From NCBI RefSeq assembly GCF_030159995.1, contig NZ_BSNM01000016.1:682001-746000 (forward strand): a DNA stretch of 64,000 nt. Reading direction: 5' to 3'. Within the stretch, counting starts at the first letter, position 1; each line of letters begins with the position of its first letter. The notes under the pieces were generated by a model, which saw only the letters and a list, made by a program, of their open reading frames with translations, was not told where the DNA came from and ran no database searches. The stretch comes from Litoribrevibacter albus (lineage in GTDB: Bacteria > Pseudomonadota > Gammaproteobacteria > Pseudomonadales > Litoribrevibacteraceae). Both the position numbers and the translations under genes were made by a program. Of the stretch, positions 20,524-28,593 are shown one piece after another.

Positions 20524-21603
20524 ATGCGAGTTGTCCTACTTCTTATTTTTATTGTTCTTGCCGCATTAGGTGGATTAAGCCTTTGGTTCACGCAATCAAC
20601 GCCTGAGCTCATGGTTTCGTTATCTCCGTCAAACTCTTCCAGTAATTCTTCTACGTTTAATACTGACGATTCGCTCTCAAATGATCGAGAGAAAGTGATT
20701 ACCTATCAGGAAAATCAGGATGAAAGCACGCCTGGTTTACGTCATGAGCAAGAGATTCTGATGTCGCTGCCCCGTTCTCTTAGAGGAACGGATGTGAATG
20801 GTGGCTTTGAAGTCGACAGTAACGGTCATTTGGTTCTGTCCAAGTCGAACAAAGATTTCTTCGAATACTTTTTGTCGACACTGGGGGAAGAGAATCTTGA
20901 GCAGGTCATGGACCGCATGATCTCATTAATCGAATTGAAATTGCCTTCTCCGGCCAAAGAAGAAGCCATCCAGCTTCTACATAACTATGTGGATTTAAAA
21001 CGGGCCTTAGTGAACCTTGAGCAGGAAGTAGGGGAAGGGCTGGCGCAATACGGAGATTCCCCGTTGGCGCAACATAAAGCGCGTCTGGATATGTTGAGCG
21101 GTTTGCGCAATCAGTATTTGGGCAATGAGGCTGCGACTGCCTTTTTCGGTGAAAGCGAGGACTTTGATCGTTACATGTTGGATAAGATGGCCGTCACATC
21201 GAATGCAACTTTATCGGATCAGGAACGTTCACAAGCCTTGGTTTCACTGATGGAAAACGCGCCAGAGAGTATTAAGCCACGTCTCGAAGACGAGTATAAG
21301 ATGCAGAAGCTGAATCTGGATGTTGAGAACCTGAGAGCGTCAGGTGCCGGCAACGAAGCCATCTATCAGGCTCGTTCACAGGTTTTGGGGGAAGATGCTG
21401 CCCAACGACTGGCGCAAGTGGATCAAGCCCAGGCTGAATGGACTAACAAGTATCAAGACTATCAGACGCAAAAGGCACAAATTGACAGCGAGGGCTTGAG
21501 TGAAGAAGCCTACCAGACTCAGGTAGAAGCGCTTCAAACCCGACTGTTCGAAGAGAATGAAATACGTCGGGTTCAGGCGTTGGATCGTATTAAAGGCAGC
21601 TGA
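20524..21603 (+). CDS. Lipase secretion chaperone (lipase-specific foldase)
   Basis: 359 residues. An N-terminal membrane anchor (residues 3-22) is followed by a Ser/Asn-rich linker (30-55), then LPRSLRGTDVNGGFEVDSNG (82-101) and the Lif signature region SNKDFFEYFLSTLGE (108-122), a variant of RxxFDYxLSxxGE. The rest is helical with YLGNEAATAFFGESE and a Glu/Gln-rich coiled region, like the claw-shaped Lif fold. Such chaperones fold a cognate subfamily I.1/I.2 lipase in the periplasm, normally encoded directly upstream. No lipase gene is present here or elsewhere in the window. GGAG lies 9 nt before the ATG. Confidence 0.87.
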   Translation: MRVVLLLIFIVLAALGGLSLWFTQSTPELMVSLSPSNSSSNSSTFNTDDSLSNDREKVITYQENQDESTPGLRHEQEILMSLPRSLRGTDVNGGFEVDSNGHLVLSKSNKDFFEYFLSTLGEENLEQVMDRMISLIELKLPSPAKEEAIQLLHNYVDLKRALVNLEQEVGEGLAQYGDSPLAQHKARLDMLSGLRNQYLGNEAATAFFGESEDFDRYMLDKMAVTSNATLSDQERSQALVSLMENAPESIKPRLEDEYKMQKLNLDVENLRASGAGNEAIYQARSQVLGEDAAQRLAQVDQAQAEWTNKYQDYQTQKAQIDSEGLSEEAYQTQVEALQTRLFEENEIRRVQALDRIKGS

Positions 21604-21610
21604 TTGGCTG

Positions 21611-22318
21611 CTAACCTAACCCGAGCTGAAATGTCTTCACCAGCTCGGGAATCTCAGACAAGGTAGTAGCCACTAAATCCGGTTGGCAGTCGTCGCGTTG
21701 CCACGCTTCATTATGCTGGTTAAACCATAGGGTATGAATGTTTAACCGAGCAGCGCCTAAGACATCATGTTCCTGATGGTCTCCGATGTGCAGGACTTGT
21801 TGAGGGGAAAGCTTTGTTCGAGCAAGCGCGGCTTCAAAGATAAATGGTTCGGGTTTGGCGGCATCAAAGTGCTCGGCATTCAACCCGAATTCAAACATTT
21901 CCAAGCCCAGTTTATTGAGGTCGGCGTTGCCATTAGTCAATGCTGCCAGTCGATAATGGCCGGCCAGCTCGTTTAAGGTTGGTAAGGCATCGGCGTAGAG
22001 CGCGACATTTTGTCGCTCTTCCAGGAAACATTGAAACGCCAACTGACTCCCTTGCTGAGCCTGGTTGATGTCATAGCCGACCCGTTCCAGCGCCTTTTCT
22101 AGACAGAAACGTCGGATTTCACTGACCCGGTGCGCCAACGCCGGAATCTCATCCGCAAGTTCAAACTTCAATTTTCGTAAGCTGAGCTTGGTAAACTGAT
22201 CTTCAATCTTTGGATAGTGGTTGCAGAGAAAATCCCAACAGGCTTGTTCTGCAGAAAGAATCACAGGGTCAGAGTCCCATAGCGTGTTATCGAGATCAAA
22301 GGTAATAAGTTGGATCAC
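21611..22318 (-). CDS. HAD-family hydrolase, YigB-type
   Basis: 235 residues from a GTG at 22318, preceded by AGGGAAG at 8 nt; the frame stays open further upstream into xerC but that part has no family resemblance. HAD motifs: ITFDLDNTLWDSD (nucleophile Asp), LAALTNGNADL (motif II), Lys in FDAAKPEPF (motif III) and HIGDHQEHDVLGA (motif IV). E. coli YigB dephosphorylates FMN and other small phosphates; that activity is plausible but inferred. It follows xerC after 23 bp, as in E. coli dapF-yigA-xerC-yigB. Confidence 0.9.
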   Translation of the reverse strand: MIQLITFDLDNTLWDSDPVILSAEQACWDFLCNHYPKIEDQFTKLSLRKLKFELADEIPALAHRVSEIRRFCLEKALERVGYDINQAQQGSQLAFQCFLEERQNVALYADALPTLNELAGHYRLAALTNGNADLNKLGLEMFEFGLNAEHFDAAKPEPFIFEAALARTKLSPQQVLHIGDHQEHDVLGAARLNIHTLWFNQHNEAWQRDDCQPDLVATTLSEIPELVKTFQLGLG

Positions 22319-22341
22319 TGAAGCATCTTCCCTATGGCAAT

Positions 22342-23244
22342 TTATTTCTTGGAGCGTCTGGCTCTCGGGTGTGCGGTATCGTAGACCTGTGCCAGATGCT
22401 GAAAATCGAGATGGGTATAGATTTGAGTTGTGGATATGTCTTCGTGCCCAAGTAGTTCCTGGACGGCCCGGAGGTCGCTGCTGGATTCCAGCATGTGGCT
22501 GGCGAAGGAATGCCTGAGCTTGTGAGGGTGTAAATTCCCGGTAATGCCTTGTTTCATGGCCCAATGTTTTAAACGGAGCTGAACACTGCGTTGTTTCAGG
22601 CGTTGGCCTTGTTGTGTCGTGAATAAGGCGTGTTCGGCGTCCAGAGGGCGATGAAGCATCCACTCTTCAATGGCCTTTAAGGCATGTCGGCCAATGGGTA
22701 GGGCTCGGGTTTTGTTGCCTTTACCGGTAACGACCAGCTGACCGCTTTTTAAATCTAGGTTCTGGATATTCAGGCTAACCAGCTCCGATAAACGCAAACC
22801 TGAGGAATAAAACAACTCCATAATGGCTTTGTCACGAAAGTCGATCCAATCCTCTGGTGTGAAATCCAACAGGGCGTTGATCTGATCGGCATCGAAGGTA
22901 CCCGGTAGTTTGCGGTCTGCTTTGGGGGCGCTTACCGCTTGAGCCGGATTGGTTTTGCACAGTCCTTCTTTGTTGAGATAAGAAAACAGACTTCGGCATG
23001 CTGACAGATTTCTCTGGATGCTTTTACCGGATAGGTTTTGGCGTTTCAGAAAGGCACTGAAGAAACGGATGTGGCCGGCATCGACTTGCTCCCAGCTACT
23101 CAGTCGCTGGTGGGTAAGAAAGTCGATAAAACGAGTCAGATCGCGTTGATAGTTGCTGATGGTGTGCTCGGAGACTTGGCGAACGTTCGTCAGGTAGCGT
23201 ATGAACTCAAGCAATGCAGACTCAAATACGCTGTTCCGAGTCAT
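22342..23244 (-). CDS. xerC: Tyrosine recombinase XerC
   Basis: Resolves chromosome dimers with XerD at dif. The 300 residues carry a SAM-like N-terminal core-binding domain (LEFIRYLTNVRQVSEHTISNY) and a catalytic domain with Arg in SGLRLSELV, HPHKLRHSFASHML with the second Arg, His in LLGHEDISTTQIYTH and the nucleophile Tyr in that last motif. The surrounding dapF-DUF484-xerC-HAD order distinguishes XerC from XerD or an integrase. It starts 3 bp after the DUF484 stop, so translation is probably coupled. Confidence 0.96.
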   Translation of the reverse strand: MTRNSVFESALLEFIRYLTNVRQVSEHTISNYQRDLTRFIDFLTHQRLSSWEQVDAGHIRFFSAFLKRQNLSGKSIQRNLSACRSLFSYLNKEGLCKTNPAQAVSAPKADRKLPGTFDADQINALLDFTPEDWIDFRDKAIMELFYSSGLRLSELVSLNIQNLDLKSGQLVVTGKGNKTRALPIGRHALKAIEEWMLHRPLDAEHALFTTQQGQRLKQRSVQLRLKHWAMKQGITGNLHPHKLRHSFASHMLESSSDLRAVQELLGHEDISTTQIYTHLDFQHLAQVYDTAHPRARRSKK

Positions 23245-23247
23245 CGG

Positions 23248-23955
23248 TTATTCATCCAGTGCGTGTTGAACAAAGCGGGGTAATACCTGCGCCAGGACAT
23301 CACTGATGTAATTCAGGAACATGGTGCCCATGCCGGCACTGAATCGATCGTCCTGCTCGCTGCCGATAGCAAAGATTCCTAAATCGTGACCACGTCGAAC
23401 CGGTGTCACGGCCGCTGATTTAATTTTTTCGGCACCTTGAGGGAATAAGAATCGGGTCAGTTCCTCATCCAATACACCACAATAAGGCTGGCCGGAAGCA
23501 ACCCAGCGGGCCAGCGTTTCAGGCAGCTCGGATTGCAGTACGATGCGCATGTAACTGTTACTGCTGTGCTCTCTTGGCTGATCATCACTGATGCCAAATG
23601 CAAATAAAGAACAGGCATTCAGTTCAAAGTCGTAAAGGATGCTGTTTTCCAGTGACAGAAAGAGATCATCCAAAGATTGAACGTCTAATAGATCGAGAAC
23701 CAAACGGCGGGTTTTTTCAAACAGGCGATCATTTTCACGTGCAATTGTTAGCATGTCCCGCATGTGTTGATCGAGTTGGGTGTGTCGCTCCCGATAGAGA
23801 TTCAATTGACGCTCAACCAAAGAAACCGCTGCTCCAGTGGCATGAGGAATGCGCATCTTGGAAAGAAGCTTGTCACGACCCACAAAGAAGTTTCTATGCT
23901 TATTGAGATATTCTTCAACTTGTAGATCGGTAATTTCTTGTGCTTGTTCAGTCAT
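23248..23955 (-). CDS. DUF484 (YigA-like) family protein
   Basis: 235 residues. An N-terminal helical region (VEEYLNKHRNFFVGRDKLLSKM, then VSLVERQLNLYRERHTQLDQHM, predicted coiled coil) is followed by a GAF-like domain with AAVTPVRRGHDLGIFAIGSEQDDRF and MGTMFLNYISDVLAQ. The family is almost always found between dapF and xerC, as here, but its function is not established; the GAF-like fold suggests ligand or nucleotide sensing. Confidence 0.93.
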   Translation of the reverse strand: MTEQAQEITDLQVEEYLNKHRNFFVGRDKLLSKMRIPHATGAAVSLVERQLNLYRERHTQLDQHMRDMLTIARENDRLFEKTRRLVLDLLDVQSLDDLFLSLENSILYDFELNACSLFAFGISDDQPREHSSNSYMRIVLQSELPETLARWVASGQPYCGVLDEELTRFLFPQGAEKIKSAAVTPVRRGHDLGIFAIGSEQDDRFSAGMGTMFLNYISDVLAQVLPRFVQHALDE

Positions 23956-24031
23956 GATTACTGCTCTGCCGTTTTTGTTCTGTTTTTATTATCTGCCACT
24001 TAGAGTTAAATCTGATTCGAGTCGAATCTGA

Positions 24032-24862
24032 TTAGAGGTAAATCTGACCTTCAAAGACGCGTGTGGCTGGCCCTGTCATTTTTACAGAATAGCCTTCGCC
24101 TGACCACTCAATGAACAAACTACCGCCGGGTAGATTGACCGTGACGCCTGGATCGAGCAAGCCTCTGAGTTGTCCTGAGACCACCGCAGCACAGGCACCG
24201 GTCCCGCAGGCCAGTGTTTCTCCGGCTCCACGCTCGAATACACGCAGGTTAATTTCAGTACGGCTGACAACTTCCATAAAGCCTACATTGACCCGTTGAG
24301 GAAAACGAGGATGGCTTTCAATCTTAGGTCCAAGTAATTCAACCGGCGCCGTTTCAACGGAGTCGACGATCAGTACGCCGTGGGGATTGCCCATGCTAAC
24401 TGCGCCAATGGATAGTGTTTGGTCATCAACCTCAATGCTGTACTCAGCCGAATAGTCATCCGCAACAAACGGGATGTCTTTGGGTTCGAGTACCGGCTCG
24501 CCCATATCAACAGTGACATCTCTGTTGGTTTGAAGATGCAGGGTGATTTTACCGCTGGAGGTACTTACTTTAATTTCATTCTTGGAAGTTAATCGCTTGT
24601 CTTTGACAAAGCGGGCAAAACAGCGCGCACCGTTTCCGCACTGTTCTACTTCACTGCCATCGGCATTGAAAATGCGATAGGTAAAGTCCACGTCTGGCGA
24701 AGAGGGGGGCTCAACGATCAACATTTGATCGAAACCCACGCCAAAGTTACGGTCTGCTAATTTGCGAACCGTCGCTTCGTCCATTTTGAAGTGTTGGGTG
24801 ACCAGGTCCAAGACCATAAAGTCATTGCCCAAACCATGCATTTTTGTGAACTTTAATCGCAT
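24032..24862 (-). CDS. dapF: Diaminopimelate epimerase
   Basis: Converts LL- to meso-diaminopimelate for lysine and peptidoglycan synthesis, by a two-cysteine mechanism. Both active-site Cys are visible: [14 protein letters not shown] (near residue 76) and [14 protein letters not shown] (near 222). N terminus [13 protein letters not shown] is diagnostic. Length 276. It starts 32 bp after lysA, whose product acts on the next step, so the pair forms one pathway module. Confidence 0.98.
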   Translation of the reverse strand: MRLKFTKMHGLGNDFMVLDLVTQHFKMDEATVRKLADRNFGVGFDQMLIVEPPSSPDVDFTYRIFNADGSEVEQCGNGARCFARFVKDKRLTSKNEIKVSTSSGKITLHLQTNRDVTVDMGEPVLEPKDIPFVADDYSAEYSIEVDDQTLSIGAVSMGNPHGVLIVDSVETAPVELLGPKIESHPRFPQRVNVGFMEVVSRTEINLRVFERGAGETLACGTGACAAVVSGQLRGLLDPGVTVNLPGGSLFIEWSGEGYSVKMTGPATRVFEGQIYL

Positions 24863-24894
24863 TGATGTCTTTCCAAAATTACTCAGAGTGTGCC

Positions 24895-26154
24895 TTATTC
24901 GTTGATCAGTTGCTCGCCGGTTAACTGATGCTCAATGGTTTCACGTTGACGAATCAAGTGGACTTTATCGCCATCTACCATGATTTCCGCTGCACGATTA
25001 CGACTATTGTAGTTTGAACTCATAGTGAAACCATAGGCGCCCGCTGATTTTACAGCCAGTAGATCACCCGGTTGAAGATCCAACTCTCGATCTTTTCCAA
25101 GGAAATCTCCGGTTTCACAAACAGGACCAACCAAATCCCACAGTTTTTTATCTTGTTCCGCGTCCGGGCGAATGGACACTGGTACGATGGCTTGCCAAGC
25201 TCCGTAAAGCGACGGGCGTAGCAAATCGTTCATTGCACCATCGATGATGGCGAAGTTTTTATGTTCTGTCGGCTTAAGAAACTCTACCTGAGTGGTCATG
25301 ATGCCTGCATTTGCTGCAATGGAACGACCCGGCTCAAAAATCAGCTTCAGATTGCGACCTTCAACACGCTGTTTGATGGCGTCGATAAAATCCGCTACCG
25401 CTGGTGGTTGTTCATCATCGTATACCACACCCAAACCGCCACCTAAGTCGAGGTGTTTAATGATGATGCCTTGTTCAGCAAGTGCATCAATCAACATCAA
25501 CAAACGATCCATCGCATCGATGAATGGCTGAATTTCAGTAAGCTGAGAACCGATGTGGCAGTCCATGCCAACCACGTTTAAATGCTCCATCGCGTGCGCA
25601 CGTTGATAACAGGCAATGGCATGATCAACACTGATACCAAACTTGTTCTCTTTCAAACCGGTTGAAATATAAGGGTGGGTTTTGGCATCGACGTCAGGGT
25701 TTACTCGCAGAGAAATGTCGGCGGTTTTACCCTGCTCACCGGCGACTTTATTGATGCGATCCAGTTCGGCATCGGATTCCGCATTGAAGCAGTAAATACC
25801 CAACTCCAAAGCGCGCTTGATTTCGGCTTCGGTTTTGGCAACGCCTGAAAAAACCACTTTAGAGGCATCGCCTCCGGCCGCAACCACACGCTCTAATTCA
25901 CCGACAGAGACAATGTCAAAACCTGCGCCTAACTTGCTAAGAATGTTGAGGACCGCAATGTTTGAGTTTGCTTTGACGGCATAGCATACAAGATGGGGAA
26001 CATCGGTCAGTGCGTTCTCATAAGCCATGAAATGGTTTTCGAACGCGGCTCGCGAGTAGATATAGCAAGGGCTACCGTATTGAGCGTGGATGTCTTTTAC
26101 AGCAACGTCTTCTGCAAAAAGTTGATTGGCGCGGTATTCAAATGCTTGAGTCAT
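24895..26154 (-). CDS. lysA: Diaminopimelate decarboxylase
   Basis: PLP-dependent fold III enzyme making L-lysine from meso-diaminopimelate. The PLP lysine is in [10 protein letters not shown] (near residue 62); the glycine loop [10 protein letters not shown], the [11 protein letters not shown] phosphate-binding segment and the CETGDFLG catalytic Cys from the opposite subunit are present. 419 residues is normal. It lies between lptM (48 bp) and dapF (32 bp) in one leftward operon. Confidence 0.98.
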   Translation of the reverse strand: MTQAFEYRANQLFAEDVAVKDIHAQYGSPCYIYSRAAFENHFMAYENALTDVPHLVCYAVKANSNIAVLNILSKLGAGFDIVSVGELERVVAAGGDASKVVFSGVAKTEAEIKRALELGIYCFNAESDAELDRINKVAGEQGKTADISLRVNPDVDAKTHPYISTGLKENKFGISVDHAIACYQRAHAMEHLNVVGMDCHIGSQLTEIQPFIDAMDRLLMLIDALAEQGIIIKHLDLGGGLGVVYDDEQPPAVADFIDAIKQRVEGRNLKLIFEPGRSIAANAGIMTTQVEFLKPTEHKNFAIIDGAMNDLLRPSLYGAWQAIVPVSIRPDAEQDKKLWDLVGPVCETGDFLGKDRELDLQPGDLLAVKSAGAYGFTMSSNYNSRNRAAEIMVDGDKVHLIRQRETIEHQLTGEQLINE

Positions 26155-26202
26155 TGTAAATCTTTCTAAGTCCTGTTGTTCGACGGGGTAGCAACGTGTT
26201 GA

Positions 26203-26400
26203 TTAGTTCTTAGGTTGCTTGTCTTTCTTATCGGGAGTATTTTGGTTTTGTTCTGTTGAGGACAACGTCGGTTGTGCCTTCTCTTCGGGCAGATACAAAG
26301 CACCTTTCTGACCACATCCTGATGATGCCATCAAAGACAAAATGATCAGTACGCGGAATGCCGATTGTGTGATGCGTCTAAGTAAACAAGCGATTGTCAT
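26203..26400 (-). CDS. lptM: LptM-like small lipoprotein (formerly YifL)
   Basis: 65 residues. Basic N terminus and hydrophobic stretch FRVLIILSLMASSGC form a lipobox ending at Cys29, followed by the family hallmark CGQKGALYLPEE and a polar Gln/Lys-rich tail. LptM in E. coli assists oxidative maturation of the LPS translocon LptD; the short conserved CGxKGxLYxP motif is the functional part. It precedes lysA and dapF, the usual context of this family. Only the motif region is conserved, so the call rests on motif plus position. Confidence 0.87.
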   Translation of the reverse strand: MTIACLLRRITQSAFRVLIILSLMASSGCGQKGALYLPEEKAQPTLSSTEQNQNTPDKKDKQPKN

Positions 26401-26501
26401 GGCTTGGATCGTCCGAAAATAAAATGAGGACGATTATATCAGTAATTCGTTATAAATGATTCAGGGATTTTGAATGTGGCTTACCGGAAAAACAGGTAAG
26501 A

Positions 26502-27269
26502 TCAGCGGGTATAGCGATCAGACGGTTTCACTTCCCAGCGATGTTTTTGATAGATCTTAGACACCCAGTGATAGAAAGGACGATCCTTCAAGCGTTCCCG
26601 GATTTCTGCAAGATCACTCGGCAGCGTTAAATCTTCCGTGTAGTACGGGTGTTCAATCGGCTGGCAAATTGGGCTCAGTAAGGCGGCGGCTGTGAGGTCG
26701 GCCCGAGTAAAGTGGTCTCCCACCAGGTAGTCGCGGTTTTCCAGACGTTCATCCAAGTGAAGCAATAGGGTGTTGATGATCAATCGGGAGCGTTCGGCTT
26801 CCAAGGCATTCAGCTTCATGTCCTTCACCATACGCTTCTTAATGGCGGGTAACAGCAAGGTATAGAAATTGTTTCGATACCAAGGGCCGTAGAGGGTAAT
26901 CAAGCGTCGAAGCTGTCGTGGATCTTGCAGCATGTGGGTATAGAAAAATCGACGTAAGTGCAGCCCGGCGTCTTTATCCAGTCGACGTTCCAGTTCCAGA
27001 ACTTCTTTTTTTAACGCTGGATCTTCGGGGGTTAACAAGCGGGTTTGGTAGCTTTCATCAAGAAAAGTAATGATATTTCCTGAACCCTGAACGTACGTCA
27101 TGCCATGTCTGAGGATGGGAAGCTGAGTGCTGTCACTGACTTTTCGGGCAGTACGCTCGTGAGAGCCGGGTAGCAGATTCTCGGTTTTATAGATTAGCCC
27201 TTTATGATCAATGGCCCAGCGGGCTTTTTCACAAAATTGGGAAATGGTGAATTGATAGAGGGTGATCAT
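26502..27269 (-). CDS. Glutathione S-transferase family protein
   Basis: 255 residues. The N-terminal thioredoxin-like domain has LYQFTISQFCEKARWAIDHKG with a Ser/Cys-containing active-site region, LPILRHGMTYVQGSGNIITFLDE (glutathione-binding loop with cis-Pro), and the C-terminal helical domain has the N-capping NRDYLVGDHFTRADLTAAALL. Substrate is unknown. It lies between lptM and the ketoacyl synthase gene on the same strand. The length is slightly above the family mean. Confidence 0.88.
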   Translation of the reverse strand: MITLYQFTISQFCEKARWAIDHKGLIYKTENLLPGSHERTARKVSDSTQLPILRHGMTYVQGSGNIITFLDESYQTRLLTPEDPALKKEVLELERRLDKDAGLHLRRFFYTHMLQDPRQLRRLITLYGPWYRNNFYTLLLPAIKKRMVKDMKLNALEAERSRLIINTLLLHLDERLENRDYLVGDHFTRADLTAAALLSPICQPIEHPYYTEDLTLPSDLAEIRERLKDRPFYHWVSKIYQKHRWEVKPSDRYTR

Positions 27270-27358
27270 AAGTGCAGCTAAGCGTTATTAGAATCATGGC
27301 TAGGATTGGCTGGATTATAGCCTTGACGGGGGAAGAAACTAAGCAAAATTTTGAGTTT

Positions 27359-27387
27359 GGTTAAAGGCAGTCGTTCTGCCTTTAACC
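27359..27387 (-). terminator. Hairpin after the KAS III gene, probable terminator
   Basis: Perfect 12-bp stem GGTTAAAGGCAG / CTGCCTTTAACC with 5-nt loop, 22 bp after the stop of the ketoacyl synthase gene. A clean T run is lacking on either strand (AAACTCAAAATTTTG follows on the minus strand), so termination may be partial. Confidence 0.55.
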
Positions 27388-27409
27388 AATAAAGGAAGGG
27401 AATCAGCGA

Positions 27410-28408
27410 TTAGTAACGCATCAACACCGAGCCCCAGGTGAAGCCTGAACCAAACGCAGCACAGCAAACCAGATCGCCACGCTTAATTTTTCCAGCTTCA
27501 AGCGCTTCACTGAAACACAGCGGAATGGTCGCAGCAGTGGTGTTTCCGTATTTCTGAATGTTGTTGTGGACGCGTGTTTCATCCAACTTAAGCTTCTTCG
27601 CAACGAATTCGTTAATACGAAGGTTCGCTTGGTGAGGAATCAGCATATTCAGATCGTCGATGCTGTAACCGTTGGTTTCAAGAGATTCCAGAATCACTTG
27701 TGGTAAACGAGTTACCGCTTGCTTGAATACTTTCTGACCTTGCATAGTCGGGAAATGGCGACCAGCATCGATGTCTTCGTGACTGATTCTTGGGTGATAC
27801 TTACTGCCAGGCATTTCTAACCAAAGTGCTTCAGCATCTGTACCATCGGCGTACAAGTGTGAAGACAGAATGCCCATTTCAGGATCATCGCTCACGCCAA
27901 CAATAGCAACACCAGCACCGTCGCCGAATAATGATGCAACGTCACGACCGCGAGTGGATATATCCAGACCGGTAGAGTGGATTTCAGACCCTACTACCAT
28001 GATCTTCTTGTACATGCCGGTTTTGATGAAGTTATCGGCCACGGACAGACCATAGATGAAGCCGGTACATTGCTGGCGGATATCCAGTGCCGGAAGCGGT
28101 TTCAGACCCAGTTCGCGTTGTAGGAAGACGCCTGTGCCCGGGAAATCAACATCCGGTGACAAGGTCGCATAAATGATCATGTCGATCTCTTCCGCGTCGA
28201 CCTGAGCTTCAACTAATGCTTTCTTGGCGGCTTTAGCGGCCATACCTGCGCCAGACTCGCCTTCGTCGACCCAATGACGTTGCTCAATACCGGTACGCTC
28301 TACAATCCAATCGTGACTGGTGTCCATCCACTGGGTTAGGTCTTGATTGGTTACTACGCGAGGTGGAACATAGGTGCCCCAACCTAGAACTCTGCTTCGA
28401 ATAGTCAT
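27410..28408 (-). CDS. 3-oxoacyl-ACP synthase III family (FabH-like ketosynthase)
   Basis: 332 residues with the KAS III triad: Cys114 in IRQQCTGFIYG, His in LIPHQANLRINEF and Asn in KYGNTTAATIPL. WIVERTGIEQRHW is the CoA/substrate region. Housekeeping FabH is usually in a fab cluster with plsX and fabD; this stand-alone copy may instead be one of the accessory enzymes that prime fatty-acid synthesis from medium-chain acyl-CoA, as described for Pseudomonas PA3286. That distinction is an inference. AAAGGAA lies 5 nt before the ATG. Confidence 0.9.
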   Translation of the reverse strand: MTIRSRVLGWGTYVPPRVVTNQDLTQWMDTSHDWIVERTGIEQRHWVDEGESGAGMAAKAAKKALVEAQVDAEEIDMIIYATLSPDVDFPGTGVFLQRELGLKPLPALDIRQQCTGFIYGLSVADNFIKTGMYKKIMVVGSEIHSTGLDISTRGRDVASLFGDGAGVAIVGVSDDPEMGILSSHLYADGTDAEALWLEMPGSKYHPRISHEDIDAGRHFPTMQGQKVFKQAVTRLPQVILESLETNGYSIDDLNMLIPHQANLRINEFVAKKLKLDETRVHNNIQKYGNTTAATIPLCFSEALEAGKIKRGDLVCCAAFGSGFTWGSVLMRY

Positions 28409-28593
28409 GATATTCCTTTCACTCTACGCTGATGGAGATAATAAAAAATAAATGGCTGCCAGAACGGCAAAATTTCTTTATTGGACTAAGAATAGTCAGA
28501 TATTTTGCATTAAAGTGGCTTTTGTTTCGATAACTTTTGTTAATCAAAGGTTCATTTGGCGATAAACCTGATGTGAACTCAGGCTTTGGCGGG

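Noticed and set aside
22319-22663. Long upstream extension of the HAD hydrolase frame
   Set aside because: It overlaps xerC out of frame and lacks HAD similarity; the GTG at 22318 has a good ribosome site and gives the family length.
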